A DNA stretch of 64,000 nucleotides from Bacteroides ovatus (GTDB lineage Bacteria > Bacteroidota > Bacteroidia > Bacteroidales > Bacteroidaceae): positions 3,782,001 to 3,846,000 of the forward strand of contig NZ_CP012938.1 of assembly GCF_001314995.1 (NCBI RefSeq), read 5' to 3'. Below, piece after piece: positions 10,049 to 21,642 of the stretch. The notes under the pieces are model-generated. The model had not been told where the DNA came from, did no database searches, and saw only the letters and a list, made by a program, of their open reading frames with translations. How positions within the stretch are numbered: the stretch's first letter is position 1; every line of letters starts with the position of its first letter. The position numbers and the translations under genes were made by a program.

Positions 10049-11812
10049 TTATTTGACAGAATAAACAGCAAGCGCATCCAACGAAGAAGCTAATGCAACC
10101 AAAGCAGCGTTCCAGTTAATGGCTACTTCATTGGAAGCATACGAATCTTCCGTATCTACATACGACTCATCCGGACTGGCAGTAGGATAAAAAGCCCCGT
10201 CCTGCTGTCCTGGGTTAGGTCCTCCAACAAGAAATCCGGGAATAGGGTCTTCTATGTCGTCCGAAGCCGAAAGGCGGTGATGAGGATGCTTCGGACTCTT
10301 CGTTCCAAGCCCTGTCACATAACAGAAACCCGTTGCATTTCGCCCCAATATATAATCCATGTTTCTATAGGCATTAGTCAAATAAACGTCTTTGCCAGTC
10401 TGGAGATAAGCGTACATCAACGATACACCCTGATTCATACATTTCTCCGCAAGGCATCCCCAAAAGAAATCTTTAGCATCATTACCATAAGGAGCGTGAA
10501 ATGGGGTCTGTTCGGCTCCTTCTATGACTTTATCCGCATATTTCAAAAGTTCCGTTTTCAATGAATCGGCAAAACGACGGTCGGCTTCATTTAACTCTCT
10601 GCCTGGTTGAAGCCATGCAAATATACCTAATGCGAACGTGTTGCCCCATCCCGGAGCTGTGTATATTTGGGGAGCCTTTTTTATTGCTTCTTCCCGGTAT
10701 ATCTCTTTTCCGGTTGAGAAATAGAGTTCGCTAGCCGCCCAGAAAAATTCATCGTCTGCATGTGTGTCACCATATTCTCCGGTAGCTATTGCCGGTTGAT
10801 ACTTCTGATTGAGCAGATTCTGATTATAATAGGCTTCCGGATGCTTTTCCGCCCAGGCATAAGCCTTCTCCGCTGCCAGTAGAGCACGTTTGGAGAATCC
10901 CGGATAATCTTCTTCATAAGAGGCAAACAGACGGGAGGACTGTGCCATGACTGCTGCAAAATCTAAAGCGGCAGTGACTGATTTCTGCACGACATAACGT
11001 TGTTGTTTACAGTCCACAGGTTTCACAAAACCTTCAAAAAAGGGGGTGGTCAGTTTATGATATACTCCTCCATCTTCGGGATCTTGCATTGTTAACATCC
11101 AATCCAAGTTAAATTGCATTTCGTCCAGTAAGTCGGGGGTATGGTTATTGCTCTCCGGGATATTTATCTTTTGCCGGGAGAAGTAATCCAGAAACAGCTG
11201 ATAAATAGACTGCATCAAACCTATTGAATAACCGGAATTCACAATATACTTATTATAATCGCCGGCATCATACCAACCTTTGGAAGAAGAGACAATTGTT
11301 CCCGCAGGACGATCGGGGGAAGCAGCGCTGGGATGTATCAATACATGATTATCCGGATGCCCGGCCATTCTGTGCCACTGCCCTGCATATTGTTCTTCAA
11401 TCGGCATTGCGGTACGCTGATAATAAAAAGACTTCAAAGCCGCGTCAGCCAGAGGAGATAATACACTGTCTTTTATTAGGAAAGTAACCGATGCTCCGTT
11501 CACCTTCAGTATATATTTTCCCGGAGTTGTTACAGCACTAAAATCCAGTGTTGTTCTTGTTTTATCCGACCATGCTGACTTTGCTGTATATAAAGATTTC
11601 CCGACAAACACTTGTTCACCGGAAACAGCATCCCATATTACAAACTCTTCAACTTTTCCGCTGTCTACTACAGCTATTTTCTCTTGATTGGGATAATAAC
11701 CCAGTTGATTCAATCGGATAGCATCGTTTGGTATCACACTTGTTGAAGGAGTGCACGCAACCGCCAACCCACTCAATATCCCAAACAGAGCAATGTATCT
11801 TACTATTTTCAT
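10049..11812 (-). CDS. GH9 endo-glucanase / endo-xyloglucanase, lipoprotein
   Basis: 587 residues. Lipoprotein signal with C20 (SGLAVAC), then an N-terminal Ig-like domain characteristic of this GH9 type (NQLGYYPNQEKIAVV), then the (alpha/alpha)6 barrel. Catalytic residues are visible: D182 and D185 in GWYDAGDYNKY and the acid E562 in DTEDSYASNEVAINWN. GH9 enzymes cut beta-1,4-glucan with inversion. The locus places it as a second endo-acting enzyme on xyloglucan beside GH5. It is the last gene of the GH5-SusC-SusD-binding-protein operon, but a terminator-like hairpin separates it from the genes before it, so its expression is probably lower. Confidence 0.93.
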   Translation of the reverse strand: MKIVRYIALFGILSGLAVACTPSTSVIPNDAIRLNQLGYYPNQEKIAVVDSGKVEEFVIWDAVSGEQVFVGKSLYTAKSAWSDKTRTTLDFSAVTTPGKYILKVNGASVTFLIKDSVLSPLADAALKSFYYQRTAMPIEEQYAGQWHRMAGHPDNHVLIHPSAASPDRPAGTIVSSSKGWYDAGDYNKYIVNSGYSIGLMQSIYQLFLDYFSRQKINIPESNNHTPDLLDEMQFNLDWMLTMQDPEDGGVYHKLTTPFFEGFVKPVDCKQQRYVVQKSVTAALDFAAVMAQSSRLFASYEEDYPGFSKRALLAAEKAYAWAEKHPEAYYNQNLLNQKYQPAIATGEYGDTHADDEFFWAASELYFSTGKEIYREEAIKKAPQIYTAPGWGNTFALGIFAWLQPGRELNEADRRFADSLKTELLKYADKVIEGAEQTPFHAPYGNDAKDFFWGCLAEKCMNQGVSLMYAYLQTGKDVYLTNAYRNMDYILGRNATGFCYVTGLGTKSPKHPHHRLSASDDIEDPIPGFLVGGPNPGQQDGAFYPTASPDESYVDTEDSYASNEVAINWNAALVALASSLDALAVYSVK

Positions 11813-11821
11813 ACAGTTACT

Positions 11822-11864
11822 AAAAAAGTAGGAGAAGGTAAACGGTTCGTTCTACCCTCTCCTA
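11822..11864 (-). terminator. Intra-operon terminator/attenuator between glycan-binding gene and GH9
   Basis: Arms 11829-11840 and 11853-11864 pair over 12 bp with a 12-nt loop on the minus-strand RNA (one G-U pair), followed at once by a C and six U residues (11827-11822). It has all features of an intrinsic terminator yet sits inside a co-directional gene row with no promoter box after it, suggesting partial termination. Confidence 0.7.
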
Positions 11865-11878
11865 TTTCATTCAAATCA

Positions 11879-13348
11879 TTATTTTCTCACGATGCGGAAG
11901 TTATCGAAATAAACTTCAATAGTAGCTTGACTACTACCAGGGTTCGTTGCATATACGCCTATATGAGTAGAGTTCCTATTTAAAAAGTCTTGATATGTAG
12001 CATCTGCAACAACAGAAGATAAAGATACGGAACATTGCATCCACTTTCCAGTCTCTGTCTTTCCTGTAAAAGAACTCACTGGGACATACCCATTTAATGC
12101 AGCATCAAAGTTTTCACACATTGCGATTTGGAAAACAGGTCCGGTAAATACTTCTTTCACAAAACATTCAAACTGTAATTTCAAATCATCAATCGGTATA
12201 TTTCCTGGAATGATGCTTGTATTTACCCATTGAGCGTTGGAATAACTTTGTTTCCACCAATAATTGGATGCACTCACTGTTCCGGTAATGCCTAGACAAG
12301 TTCCATTAGAAACATAAGGAGCTGACGAGCCATCTGCTACTACAAAACTGCAATCACCCCAAACATGACTACCGATTCCATCGTAATTCAATATCACATT
12401 TTCTAGAGGATAGAATATTTCTGCAGATTCTACCGTTCCTCCAATCGCAGTCACAGAAATATGGCCGGACTGGGTAGGAGCCTGTGGCAATACAAAACTA
12501 ATCTCATCAAAAGTGTTTGAGGTTGTGATGTCCCCCACTGGAATGTCGAACTCACCGTTAATATTCACACGTGATACCTCAATAAAATTCTGTCCAGTAA
12601 TAGTAACCGTGCTTCCTACGACTGGCATTGTCGAACTGACAGCAGTAACAACCGGTTTTGGACCATTCTTCTTAAACTCTGTAACCGCACTGCTCGTATA
12701 GCACTCTACCACAAGATATCCCTCTTCAAGCAGATTTGCCGGAGCTGTTAGCGTAATTTGACTATATTTGTTATTTACTTCATAATTTGTTATCTCCTGA
12801 ACATCAACAGGGCGTGTCCCATCCTTTGCCGGTTGTTCAGTAGAAAGATAAACAGCCTGTACCTCATAGAAGTTACCACCGATCACAGTCATCTGGTCTC
12901 CCGGCTTTATAGGATAGGTTGCGGAAATACGGGTGATGTAAGGTGCAGGCGAAAGCACGTGCATATTGTAAGCTGCTACTCCATGCTCTGTTTCTATGCG
13001 AATTTCACCTTTCAACTCAGGATTTTGTCCTGTCAGTTCCAATTCATTAGGAACCGTTAATATGATACTTGTAGAAGTTACATAATTCCTGTTGAAACTA
13101 ACCTCCTGATCATTGATATACACCTTTTGTGTTCCACCCAAATGTTCTCCGACTACAACAATCATTGTTCCCGGATTTACATCAGTAAAAGTACTATCAG
13201 CTTTAGCCGGATCTGTTACTCTTATATAATGAATTACCGGTATAGCATCATCGTCGTCATTCTGGCAAGAGACAACAGCCAAAAAGGGCAGGACTAACAA
13301 CCCTATCAAGAACAATCTCGTATCTAAATATTTATATATTGATTTCAT
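11879..13348 (-). CDS. Surface glycan-binding lipoprotein (SGBP-B type, IPT/TIG domains)
   Basis: 489 residues. Lipidation cysteine C28 in FLAVVSC is followed by QNDDDD, an acidic stretch resembling the Bacteroides surface lipoprotein export signal. Three tandem Ig-like IPT/TIG-like repeats (for example PGTMIVVVGEHLGG, PGDQMTVIGGNFYE, VGSTVTITGQNF) form a spacer, and the C-terminal ~190 residues form a separate, aromatic-rich domain that would bind glycan. Proteins in this slot hold the polysaccharide at the cell surface for SusC/D. It follows SusD by 13 bp. Architecture and place match the xyloglucan-binding SGBP-B of B. ovatus; there is no enzyme motif. Confidence 0.88.
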   Translation of the reverse strand: MKSIYKYLDTRLFLIGLLVLPFLAVVSCQNDDDDAIPVIHYIRVTDPAKADSTFTDVNPGTMIVVVGEHLGGTQKVYINDQEVSFNRNYVTSTSIILTVPNELELTGQNPELKGEIRIETEHGVAAYNMHVLSPAPYITRISATYPIKPGDQMTVIGGNFYEVQAVYLSTEQPAKDGTRPVDVQEITNYEVNNKYSQITLTAPANLLEEGYLVVECYTSSAVTEFKKNGPKPVVTAVSSTMPVVGSTVTITGQNFIEVSRVNINGEFDIPVGDITTSNTFDEISFVLPQAPTQSGHISVTAIGGTVESAEIFYPLENVILNYDGIGSHVWGDCSFVVADGSSAPYVSNGTCLGITGTVSASNYWWKQSYSNAQWVNTSIIPGNIPIDDLKLQFECFVKEVFTGPVFQIAMCENFDAALNGYVPVSSFTGKTETGKWMQCSVSLSSVVADATYQDFLNRNSTHIGVYATNPGSSQATIEVYFDNFRIVRK

Positions 13349-13361
13349 AAATTCTTCTGAT

Positions 13362-14990
13362 TTATTCGTTAAATGTATAAGGAACCGGTGGTTCGTTCAA
13401 TAACGGATTCTGGATGACATCAGATTCCGGATAAGGCAAGAAAATATCCTCTGCTTCAATATTGATAGTAAACTCCGGAGCTGTGTAATACTCAGGACCT
13501 TCAAGGAACGTAGTTCCATCCGTGTCATACTTCCCAAAATGCAATTTTCCGTCCTCATCTTTGATGATAGCATCCGTCCGGTACCCCCGCCACTGATTAT
13601 TAAAGTAGTTAAGCATCTTGTCCGGTAAATAACGGAACCAAGTTACCATATCATACCAGTTTGAATATTCCATACCGAACTCAACACGGCGTTCGCGGAT
13701 AATGTCATCCAACGTGATGGAAGACTTTTTATTAATCTTTGCACGCTCACGTACACGGTTGAAGAAGTAAAGACCACGACCGTCACTCAACGTAGAATTG
13801 TTACCCAGACAAGCTTCCGCATACGTCAAGTAGACATCTGCTAAACGCAAAATATAAGTATTAAGTGGCGAATTCATTTGTTTCACCTTACCGTCGTTAT
13901 CGTCATCCGGCCCTCCCGGAACACCTTTTTTAATAGGAGAAGCAGTACCCTTATAAGTATAGCCACCATCTTTAATGCAAATATAAGAGTAATAAGAACC
14001 CTTGGTAAAAAAGGTAGCGTTCCTACGCAACGTATCTGCCAACTCGTATTGCTGAAGCATATCAATACTTCCATTATAGCTACTCCAACAATTGACACCA
14101 CCCGTCACCTCGGTCGAGAATGCCAAATCAGACAAGAGGGTATTACATTCATACCACTCCCCCAACGGCACCCACTGCATAGCGAGCAGGGATTCCTGAT
14201 TGTTATTGTTCTTATACTTGAAGAGATCTTCGTAGTTTGTCATCAAGTCCAACCCACTATTCTCACACACATCACTGGCATATTGACGGGCAAGTTCTAA
14301 ATCACCTTCATCACGCGTACCACCATTGTTCCAGCCCGAACGTGCCAGATAAACCTTTGCCAATATCCCTTTTGCCGCCCACGATGTAGCCCGTCCTTTA
14401 TCACTCTGCTCCGACAAATTATCGACGGCGTAATTCAAATCATTAATAATAAACTGAAATACATCTTCTTCACGATTGAGCGGACGAACGGGATTGTCAA
14501 CCAACTTCTGGTTATCTTCAATGAGAATCACCGGGCCCCAAATGCGCAACATATAGAAGTATGCACATGCACGCATCAACCGGGCTTCTGCAATTGCCTT
14601 TGTCTTGGCAGCTTCGCTCACACTACCCTGTGTCTGCGTCTCTACCGCATTGATTACAGAGTTCGCCATCGTTACTACCGAGTAGAATCCACTCCATGCA
14701 CCCGACAGATTTTCATCCAAAGCTGTCACTTGGAAAGTAACAAACTGCGGATAATTCCAGGGACTGTACATATCATTGGCACGCCCGCTACCGATAGGAA
14801 CGATGGAACGTTGATTGTAATCAAACCATGCCCGATTGTAAAGCGGAGCGGTGGCTGCTTCTAACGCTTCGTCAGAAGTATAAAATGTAGCGTCTACATA
14901 GTTTCCTTCCGGTGCTCTATCCAGAAAACTGTCACTGCATGCTGCAAACAGCAGGGCGGTAGTTGCTATTACTAATAATTTACTTTTCAT
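13362..14990 (-). CDS. SusD-family glycan-binding lipoprotein (xyloglucan locus)
   Basis: 542 residues from ATG 14990 (an in-frame ATG at 15002 adds four residues before the signal). The signal MKSKLLVIATTALLFAAC gives lipidation at C18. The SusD/RagB fold is recognised by the N-terminal SFLDRAPEGNY segment, TPR-like helices (AEARLMRACAYFYMLRIWGPV) and the conserved end with LADVYLTYAEACL and RRVEFGMEYSNWYDMVTW. SusD proteins cap the outer face of the SusC channel and bind incoming oligosaccharide. It lies 23 bp after SusC and 13 bp before the binding lipoprotein gene, within one operon. Confidence 0.95.
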   Translation of the reverse strand: MKSKLLVIATTALLFAACSDSFLDRAPEGNYVDATFYTSDEALEAATAPLYNRAWFDYNQRSIVPIGSGRANDMYSPWNYPQFVTFQVTALDENLSGAWSGFYSVVTMANSVINAVETQTQGSVSEAAKTKAIAEARLMRACAYFYMLRIWGPVILIEDNQKLVDNPVRPLNREEDVFQFIINDLNYAVDNLSEQSDKGRATSWAAKGILAKVYLARSGWNNGGTRDEGDLELARQYASDVCENSGLDLMTNYEDLFKYKNNNNQESLLAMQWVPLGEWYECNTLLSDLAFSTEVTGGVNCWSSYNGSIDMLQQYELADTLRRNATFFTKGSYYSYICIKDGGYTYKGTASPIKKGVPGGPDDDNDGKVKQMNSPLNTYILRLADVYLTYAEACLGNNSTLSDGRGLYFFNRVRERAKINKKSSITLDDIIRERRVEFGMEYSNWYDMVTWFRYLPDKMLNYFNNQWRGYRTDAIIKDEDGKLHFGKYDTDGTTFLEGPEYYTAPEFTINIEAEDIFLPYPESDVIQNPLLNEPPVPYTFNE

Positions 14991-15013
14991 AAATATTCTC
15001 ATTATTTGTCAGG

Positions 15014-18000
15014 TTAGAAACTAAGGTTAAGTCCGAAAGTATAAATCCGTTGTGAAGGATAACGGGCATTATCGATACCACGCGTCAGCACATCATAATT
15101 GTAAGCACCCACTTCAGGATCATATCCTTTGTACTTTGTAAAAGTGAATGCATTCTGGATATTCATATACACCCGTAGATTGTCAATATTGAGCTTACTT
15201 ATCCACTTTTTAGGGAAAGTATAACCTAACGAGATATTCTTGATACGAAGATATGAACCGTCTTCTACAAAGCGGCTGCTCATACGGTTATTATCGTTAG
15301 CATTGGCAGCAGTGATGCGCTGTACTTGTGCCGAACCGGCATTCGAGACATAGACATTGGAAAGCGTAGTCGGTTGTGATGGATCGATCAGTTCCACACG
15401 GGCGATATTAACAGCTTCTTTCAACATTCCACTGTTGTTCATCGGATTGGTAAATTCTTTACGTAGCATATTCACCACTTTATTACCGTATACACCATTG
15501 ATGAAAATATTCAGATCAAAGCCTTTATAAGAAAACGAGTTGTTAAAACCGTAAGAGAACTTCGGTTCGGGATTACCTAAATAGGTACGGTCTTTCTCAT
15601 CAATAACGCCATTGTCGTCAATATCCTCATAAATATAGTCTCCTACCCATATCTCACTTTCAGAGATATTCTTTCCTTTTGGAATAGCCACTTTCACACG
15701 CTCACCATTTTTATCGAGAATATAATTACCGTAAGAATCCCGCTTGTAAAAGTCATCCTCCTTCGTAAACATGCCTATCACGTTATATCCGTAAAACTGT
15801 CCTATTGGCTGTCCCACCTCCGAGTAGGTGTAAGTCTCACTGTTGATAGTACCGGAAAGTCCTGCTGTCTCTGTGTAAAGCTTTGTAATCTCATTCCTAT
15901 TAAATGAAATAGTCAGTCCTGATCTCCACATGAAATCATTTTTATTGATATTAACCGTATTCAACGTGAATTCCAGACCTTTATTGGTCATAGCACCCGC
16001 ATTTACCCACGGTGAGGAAATAACACCGTTAACATAAGAAGGAAGAGATGCTTTCATTAACAGATTATCTGTGTTTTTGTAATATCCGTCAATAATCAGT
16101 TCTACCCGGTTACCAAAAAGATTAATGTCTAGTCCGGCATTCCATGCTTCAGTCTCTTCCCATTTCAAGTTTTCGTTTCCATAGTTCTCCGCATAATATC
16201 CGCTTCCCCAAATAGTTGCCACAGTTCTCATCTTTACACCATAAGCATAGTTTTCTGCCGCTTGATTACCAACCAATCCCCAACCCAGACGTAACTTCAA
16301 ATTATCCAACCAAGAGACGTTCTTCAGGAATTTCTCATTCTTCAACTTCCATGCAAGAGCTGCCGATGGAAATATTCCCCAACGATTGTTCGGAGCAAAC
16401 GTAGAAGAACCGTCACCACGTACAGTAAGTGTCAACAAATAACGGTCATCAAATCCGTAGTTAACACGACCGAAGTAAGATTCGATAGCAGAAGAACCTT
16501 TGGAACTACTATTCTTTGCGGTAAGTGAGCTACCCGCGTCCAGTTCGTGAACAGAGTTGAGAAAATAGTCACTCCGGGTGCCGGAAAGTGATTCCCAATT
16601 ATTCTCCTGCGCTTCATGTCCCGCCATGGCAGTAATTTGATGTCGACCGAAAGTATTAGTATAAGTTAGATAAGTCTTTAATGTCCAGTTACTACCATTG
16701 CTGGCACTACGACTACCTAATGACTCTTGGGTATAAAGACCATAGTCATAAGACGGAGTATACTGATAATTGTTGTTATAATAATAATTGCCTGCATACT
16801 CAGCTCTGAACACTAATCCCTTGTAAAGTGTAATATCAGCAAAGAAATCCACATAGAGTTGTAATCCCTTTTCGTAGTTCTCACGCATCAGCGCTTCTGC
16901 TACCGGATTCGTAAAGTAAGTACCATACATGTTTTCTGACTGCATTCCCCATGAACCGTCAGGATTCTTCGCCGGTACTTCGGGCAACTGCTGTATCGCC
17001 GTGCGGATGATATTACCATTGTCGATCGTATTGTTCTGCTGCGTCTTGGCAACAGAAGCACGCAACCCGGTAGAGAGCCAGTTCGTTATCTTATTATCCA
17101 TATTGACACGGGCAGAGAAACGTTCGAAGCTAGAACCGATACCGATACCATCCTGACTCAAATAACCACCCGAAAGTGAATAAGTAGTTCCCTCATTTCC
17201 TCCGGAGATATTGATCTGATGATTGTGCATAGATGCATTGCGGAAAATCTCATCCTGCCAGTTCGTCCCTTCTCCCAGTAAGCTGGGATCTTTAAACTCC
17301 TCACGGTCACCAAAGCCCAGTACTTGAGCGCGTAGATTTTGATATTCCGCATATTCGCGCAGATTTAAAACATCCAACTTCTTTGGTAATTGCTGCAAGC
17401 CATAATATCCTTCGTAAGAAACTTTTGTCTTACTGGCTTTACCCTGATTAGTGGTAATCAGTACCACACCATTGGAAGCTCTCGAACCATAAATAGCTGT
17501 AGCCGAAGCATCTTTCAGAATTTCCATAGAAACGATGTCCGAAGGGTTAATGGAAGACAGTACACTGGAGTTACCGTCCGTATTACCGGAAATCGCTACA
17601 CCATCAATCACATACAGAGGTTCGTTACCATTCAAGGAATTGATACCACGAATACTCACAGAGATACCTCCACCCGGGGCTCCCGAATTTTGTGTAACGG
17701 AAACACCCGCTGCACGCCCCTGCAAAGCTTGGTCTAAAGAAGTAACAACAGACTTTTTCAGTTCATCTCCGGTCACGGAAACAACTGAACCTGTCAAGTC
17801 ACTTCGTTTCATGGTTCCATAGCCGACAACTACCACCTCATCCAACGTTTTAGTATCTTCTTTCAGAACTACGTTAATGACAGGTTTTGTTGCAACAACC
17901 TGCTGTTCCATAAAGCCGATGTAGGAGAAGACCAGCGTCTGTCCGGTAGATACATTCAGCGTATACTTACCGTTCAAGTCTGTAATAGTTCCTGTCGACG

Positions 18001-18187
18001 TACCTTTCACTTGTACGCTTACCCCAATCAACGGTTCTCCGTCAGTCGCGGAAGTTACTATTCCGGACACCTTTAAGTTCTGTGAAGGAGCAGCCTCCAA
18101 TATCGTTATTGGCAACCAAAGTAATATTGCCAACGCAAGACAGTACCAATGTACAAATGTACATTTTCCAAGAAAGTGTTTATTCAT
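15014..18187 (-). CDS. SusC-family TonB-dependent outer-membrane transporter (xyloglucan locus)
   Basis: 1,057 residues. After a signal peptide comes a carboxypeptidase-regulatory-like domain (about 38-115; VSGIVTSATDGEPLIGVSVQ), the SusC signature DEVVVVGYGTMKRSDLTGSV, a plug domain (SIRGINSLNGNEPLYVIDG), and a 22-strand barrel ending in the aromatic residues of GLNLSF. SusC imports oligosaccharides across the outer membrane using TonB energy, paired with SusD. It starts 25 bp after the GH5 stop; transcription is expected from the promoter ahead of GH5, an arrangement in which the endo-enzyme gene leads the operon. Confidence 0.96.
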   Translation of the reverse strand: MNKHFLGKCTFVHWYCLALAILLWLPITILEAAPSQNLKVSGIVTSATDGEPLIGVSVQVKGTSTGTITDLNGKYTLNVSTGQTLVFSYIGFMEQQVVATKPVINVVLKEDTKTLDEVVVVGYGTMKRSDLTGSVVSVTGDELKKSVVTSLDQALQGRAAGVSVTQNSGAPGGGISVSIRGINSLNGNEPLYVIDGVAISGNTDGNSSVLSSINPSDIVSMEILKDASATAIYGSRASNGVVLITTNQGKASKTKVSYEGYYGLQQLPKKLDVLNLREYAEYQNLRAQVLGFGDREEFKDPSLLGEGTNWQDEIFRNASMHNHQINISGGNEGTTYSLSGGYLSQDGIGIGSSFERFSARVNMDNKITNWLSTGLRASVAKTQQNNTIDNGNIIRTAIQQLPEVPAKNPDGSWGMQSENMYGTYFTNPVAEALMRENYEKGLQLYVDFFADITLYKGLVFRAEYAGNYYYNNNYQYTPSYDYGLYTQESLGSRSASNGSNWTLKTYLTYTNTFGRHQITAMAGHEAQENNWESLSGTRSDYFLNSVHELDAGSSLTAKNSSSKGSSAIESYFGRVNYGFDDRYLLTLTVRGDGSSTFAPNNRWGIFPSAALAWKLKNEKFLKNVSWLDNLKLRLGWGLVGNQAAENYAYGVKMRTVATIWGSGYYAENYGNENLKWEETEAWNAGLDINLFGNRVELIIDGYYKNTDNLLMKASLPSYVNGVISSPWVNAGAMTNKGLEFTLNTVNINKNDFMWRSGLTISFNRNEITKLYTETAGLSGTINSETYTYSEVGQPIGQFYGYNVIGMFTKEDDFYKRDSYGNYILDKNGERVKVAIPKGKNISESEIWVGDYIYEDIDDNGVIDEKDRTYLGNPEPKFSYGFNNSFSYKGFDLNIFINGVYGNKVVNMLRKEFTNPMNNSGMLKEAVNIARVELIDPSQPTTLSNVYVSNAGSAQVQRITAANANDNNRMSSRFVEDGSYLRIKNISLGYTFPKKWISKLNIDNLRVYMNIQNAFTFTKYKGYDPEVGAYNYDVLTRGIDNARYPSQRIYTFGLNLSF

Positions 18188-18212
18188 TGTACCTTATTTA
18201 AATGGTTAATAT

Positions 18213-19721
18213 TCAATTTAATCCTTTCATAATCGCTGCTATGGATGCTGCATTATGCGGTTGTCCTGTAGTACGGTCAAACAGTTTTTCGGTATAGCCG
18301 GCATCCCAGTACAAGGGAACGAGCTTATTCTTCACACAGGTTTTCACTACATATTCGATATAGTCATTACGCGATTTCAAATGATTCTCCAAAGCCTCTC
18401 CGGTCAACTGGTCTCTTAATGTCGGACCATATTCGCCGATGATTACAGGAACATTATTATTGATAAATACATTCAGCGAACTTAAAGTAGCCTCTATGTC
18501 CCCCTCCTGTCCGGTAGCAGATACATCTCCACCTGCAAACGCAGCTCCCCATTGACTCTTGAAATTCTCATCGTTAGGCATGATTGTGAAATCATAAGGA
18601 TCATAGTAATGACATTCCAGGAAAATACGATTTTGAACAATATCGAGCGGCATTGTGAAATGCGCGACCGCTTTCGCCACATCGGTATTATATGCCTGCA
18701 CAATCAGATGACGGTAATGATTACGTCCTCCGGTAGCTCTAACCGTATTGACAAACACCTGATTGAAACCATTCTGTACCCGGTAATTCTCCTCTGTAGG
18801 CTGCGCACCGTTAGCGTCGTCATTATTCACCTCATTGGTTCCGGCAAAGAGCAGACGGTCGTCATAGTCTCTGAATCTTAAGGCGATCTGTTTCCACATC
18901 GCTTCCAGTCTTTCATCCAGAGCTTCTTTATTGGCATCTACCGGATGGTTCAGCCAGCCACCTTCCCAGTGGATATTGATAATAACATAGAGACCGGCAT
19001 CAAGCGCAGCTTTCACGGCAGCCTCCACCTTATCCATCCATGCACTCTTAATCTTATACGTTGCCGCATCTTCAAACTGATGAGAATAAGCTACCGGTAT
19101 ACGCACGACATCAAAGCCCGCTGCTTTGATACCCTCGAAAAGAACCTTGTTCGGTGTAGGATTTCCCCAACACGTTTCATCGCCGGAAAGACTTCCGTCA
19201 TTTCCCACAATCACCGCCTCAAATGTATTCCCTACATTCACTCCGGCTTTCATCAATGCCGACAGTTGCATGGAAGTCAAATCACGCATCCCTGTATTAT
19301 CAGGTGCAATGTATTCATCGTATGCAGGTACGCTATATAGGGACTGCTTTACATTGATAATAATATCAGGAGCGCCACTCGCCGAAACGGTGACGGTAGC
19401 CGTCCTCTCTTTCTGCGTATCATTGGCCTCTACTGTGATATTTACATATTGTTTTCCTTCACCGATAGTATGTGAACTTTTACACCAACTTTCCGAAGTA
19501 CTGATATGCCATTCGGCCGGACCGTCTATCTGAATAGTCTGCCTGCTTCCACGAGCGTCAAACTCCAGATTACGATATTCCTGTGCCACTTCCAGACTTC
19601 CTCCTTTTTCATCACTGTTGCTACATGATATAAAAGAGGTGGTGAGCAACACCAGCATAAATATGACTCGTTTAATACCCAATGGACTAAATAATCCATC
19701 ACTAAATGACTGTTTTTCCAT
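18213..19721 (-). CDS. GH5 endo-xyloglucanase with BACON domain, lipoprotein
   Basis: 502 residues. The lipobox cysteine is C33 in TSFISCSNSD. Residues about 45-130 form a BACON domain (PAEWHISTSESWCK), a common spacer or mucin/glycan-associated module. The GH5 barrel follows with acid/base E297 in GTNEVNND and nucleophile E430 in PVIIGEYGP. The domain order and neighbours match the vanguard surface endo-xyloglucanase of B. ovatus (GH5 subfamily 4 by my recollection). It would cleave the glucan backbone at the cell surface to make oligosaccharides for SusC/D. It is the first gene of the main operon, with a -7 box 75 bp upstream. Confidence 0.94.
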   Translation of the reverse strand: MEKQSFSDGLFSPLGIKRVIFMLVLLTTSFISCSNSDEKGGSLEVAQEYRNLEFDARGSRQTIQIDGPAEWHISTSESWCKSSHTIGEGKQYVNITVEANDTQKERTATVTVSASGAPDIIINVKQSLYSVPAYDEYIAPDNTGMRDLTSMQLSALMKAGVNVGNTFEAVIVGNDGSLSGDETCWGNPTPNKVLFEGIKAAGFDVVRIPVAYSHQFEDAATYKIKSAWMDKVEAAVKAALDAGLYVIINIHWEGGWLNHPVDANKEALDERLEAMWKQIALRFRDYDDRLLFAGTNEVNNDDANGAQPTEENYRVQNGFNQVFVNTVRATGGRNHYRHLIVQAYNTDVAKAVAHFTMPLDIVQNRIFLECHYYDPYDFTIMPNDENFKSQWGAAFAGGDVSATGQEGDIEATLSSLNVFINNNVPVIIGEYGPTLRDQLTGEALENHLKSRNDYIEYVVKTCVKNKLVPLYWDAGYTEKLFDRTTGQPHNAASIAAIMKGLN

Positions 19722-19795
19722 ATTCTTCTATACTATTAGATTAAATTTAAAACCGTTAACCTTGCCTCATCAAAACACATTTGTTTTCTACACCA

Positions 19796-19803
19796 CAAAA
19801 TTA
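19796..19803 (-). promoter_or_regulatory. Promoter -7 box of GH5-SusC-SusD-SGBP-GH9 operon
   Basis: Minus strand TAATTTTG fits TAnnTTTG and leaves a leader of roughly 70 nt before the GH5 start. The 90 bp between this box and the GH43 stop would have to hold the HTCS activator site; a short dyad, CGTTT-TGG-AAACG, lies there near 19853. Confidence 0.6.
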
Positions 19804-19893
19804 TGTATTCGACATGTAACTTCACTTCTGTAATGTTATTCATATAGGGAGCGTTTTGGAAACGATGGGGTGAATTTGTTTTATAAAAGGGAT

Positions 19894-21582
<1,689 letters not shown>

Positions 21583-21642
21583 TTACCCATACGCACAGAA
21601 TGTTTCCCTTTTGCGTATGATTTGTTTTCAACCCTCTTCAGC

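Noticed and set aside
21588..21619. Terminator of the second GH43 gene
   Set aside because: The 8-bp arms are 16 bp apart and no U tract follows on the minus strand; it is better left as an unassigned inverted repeat.
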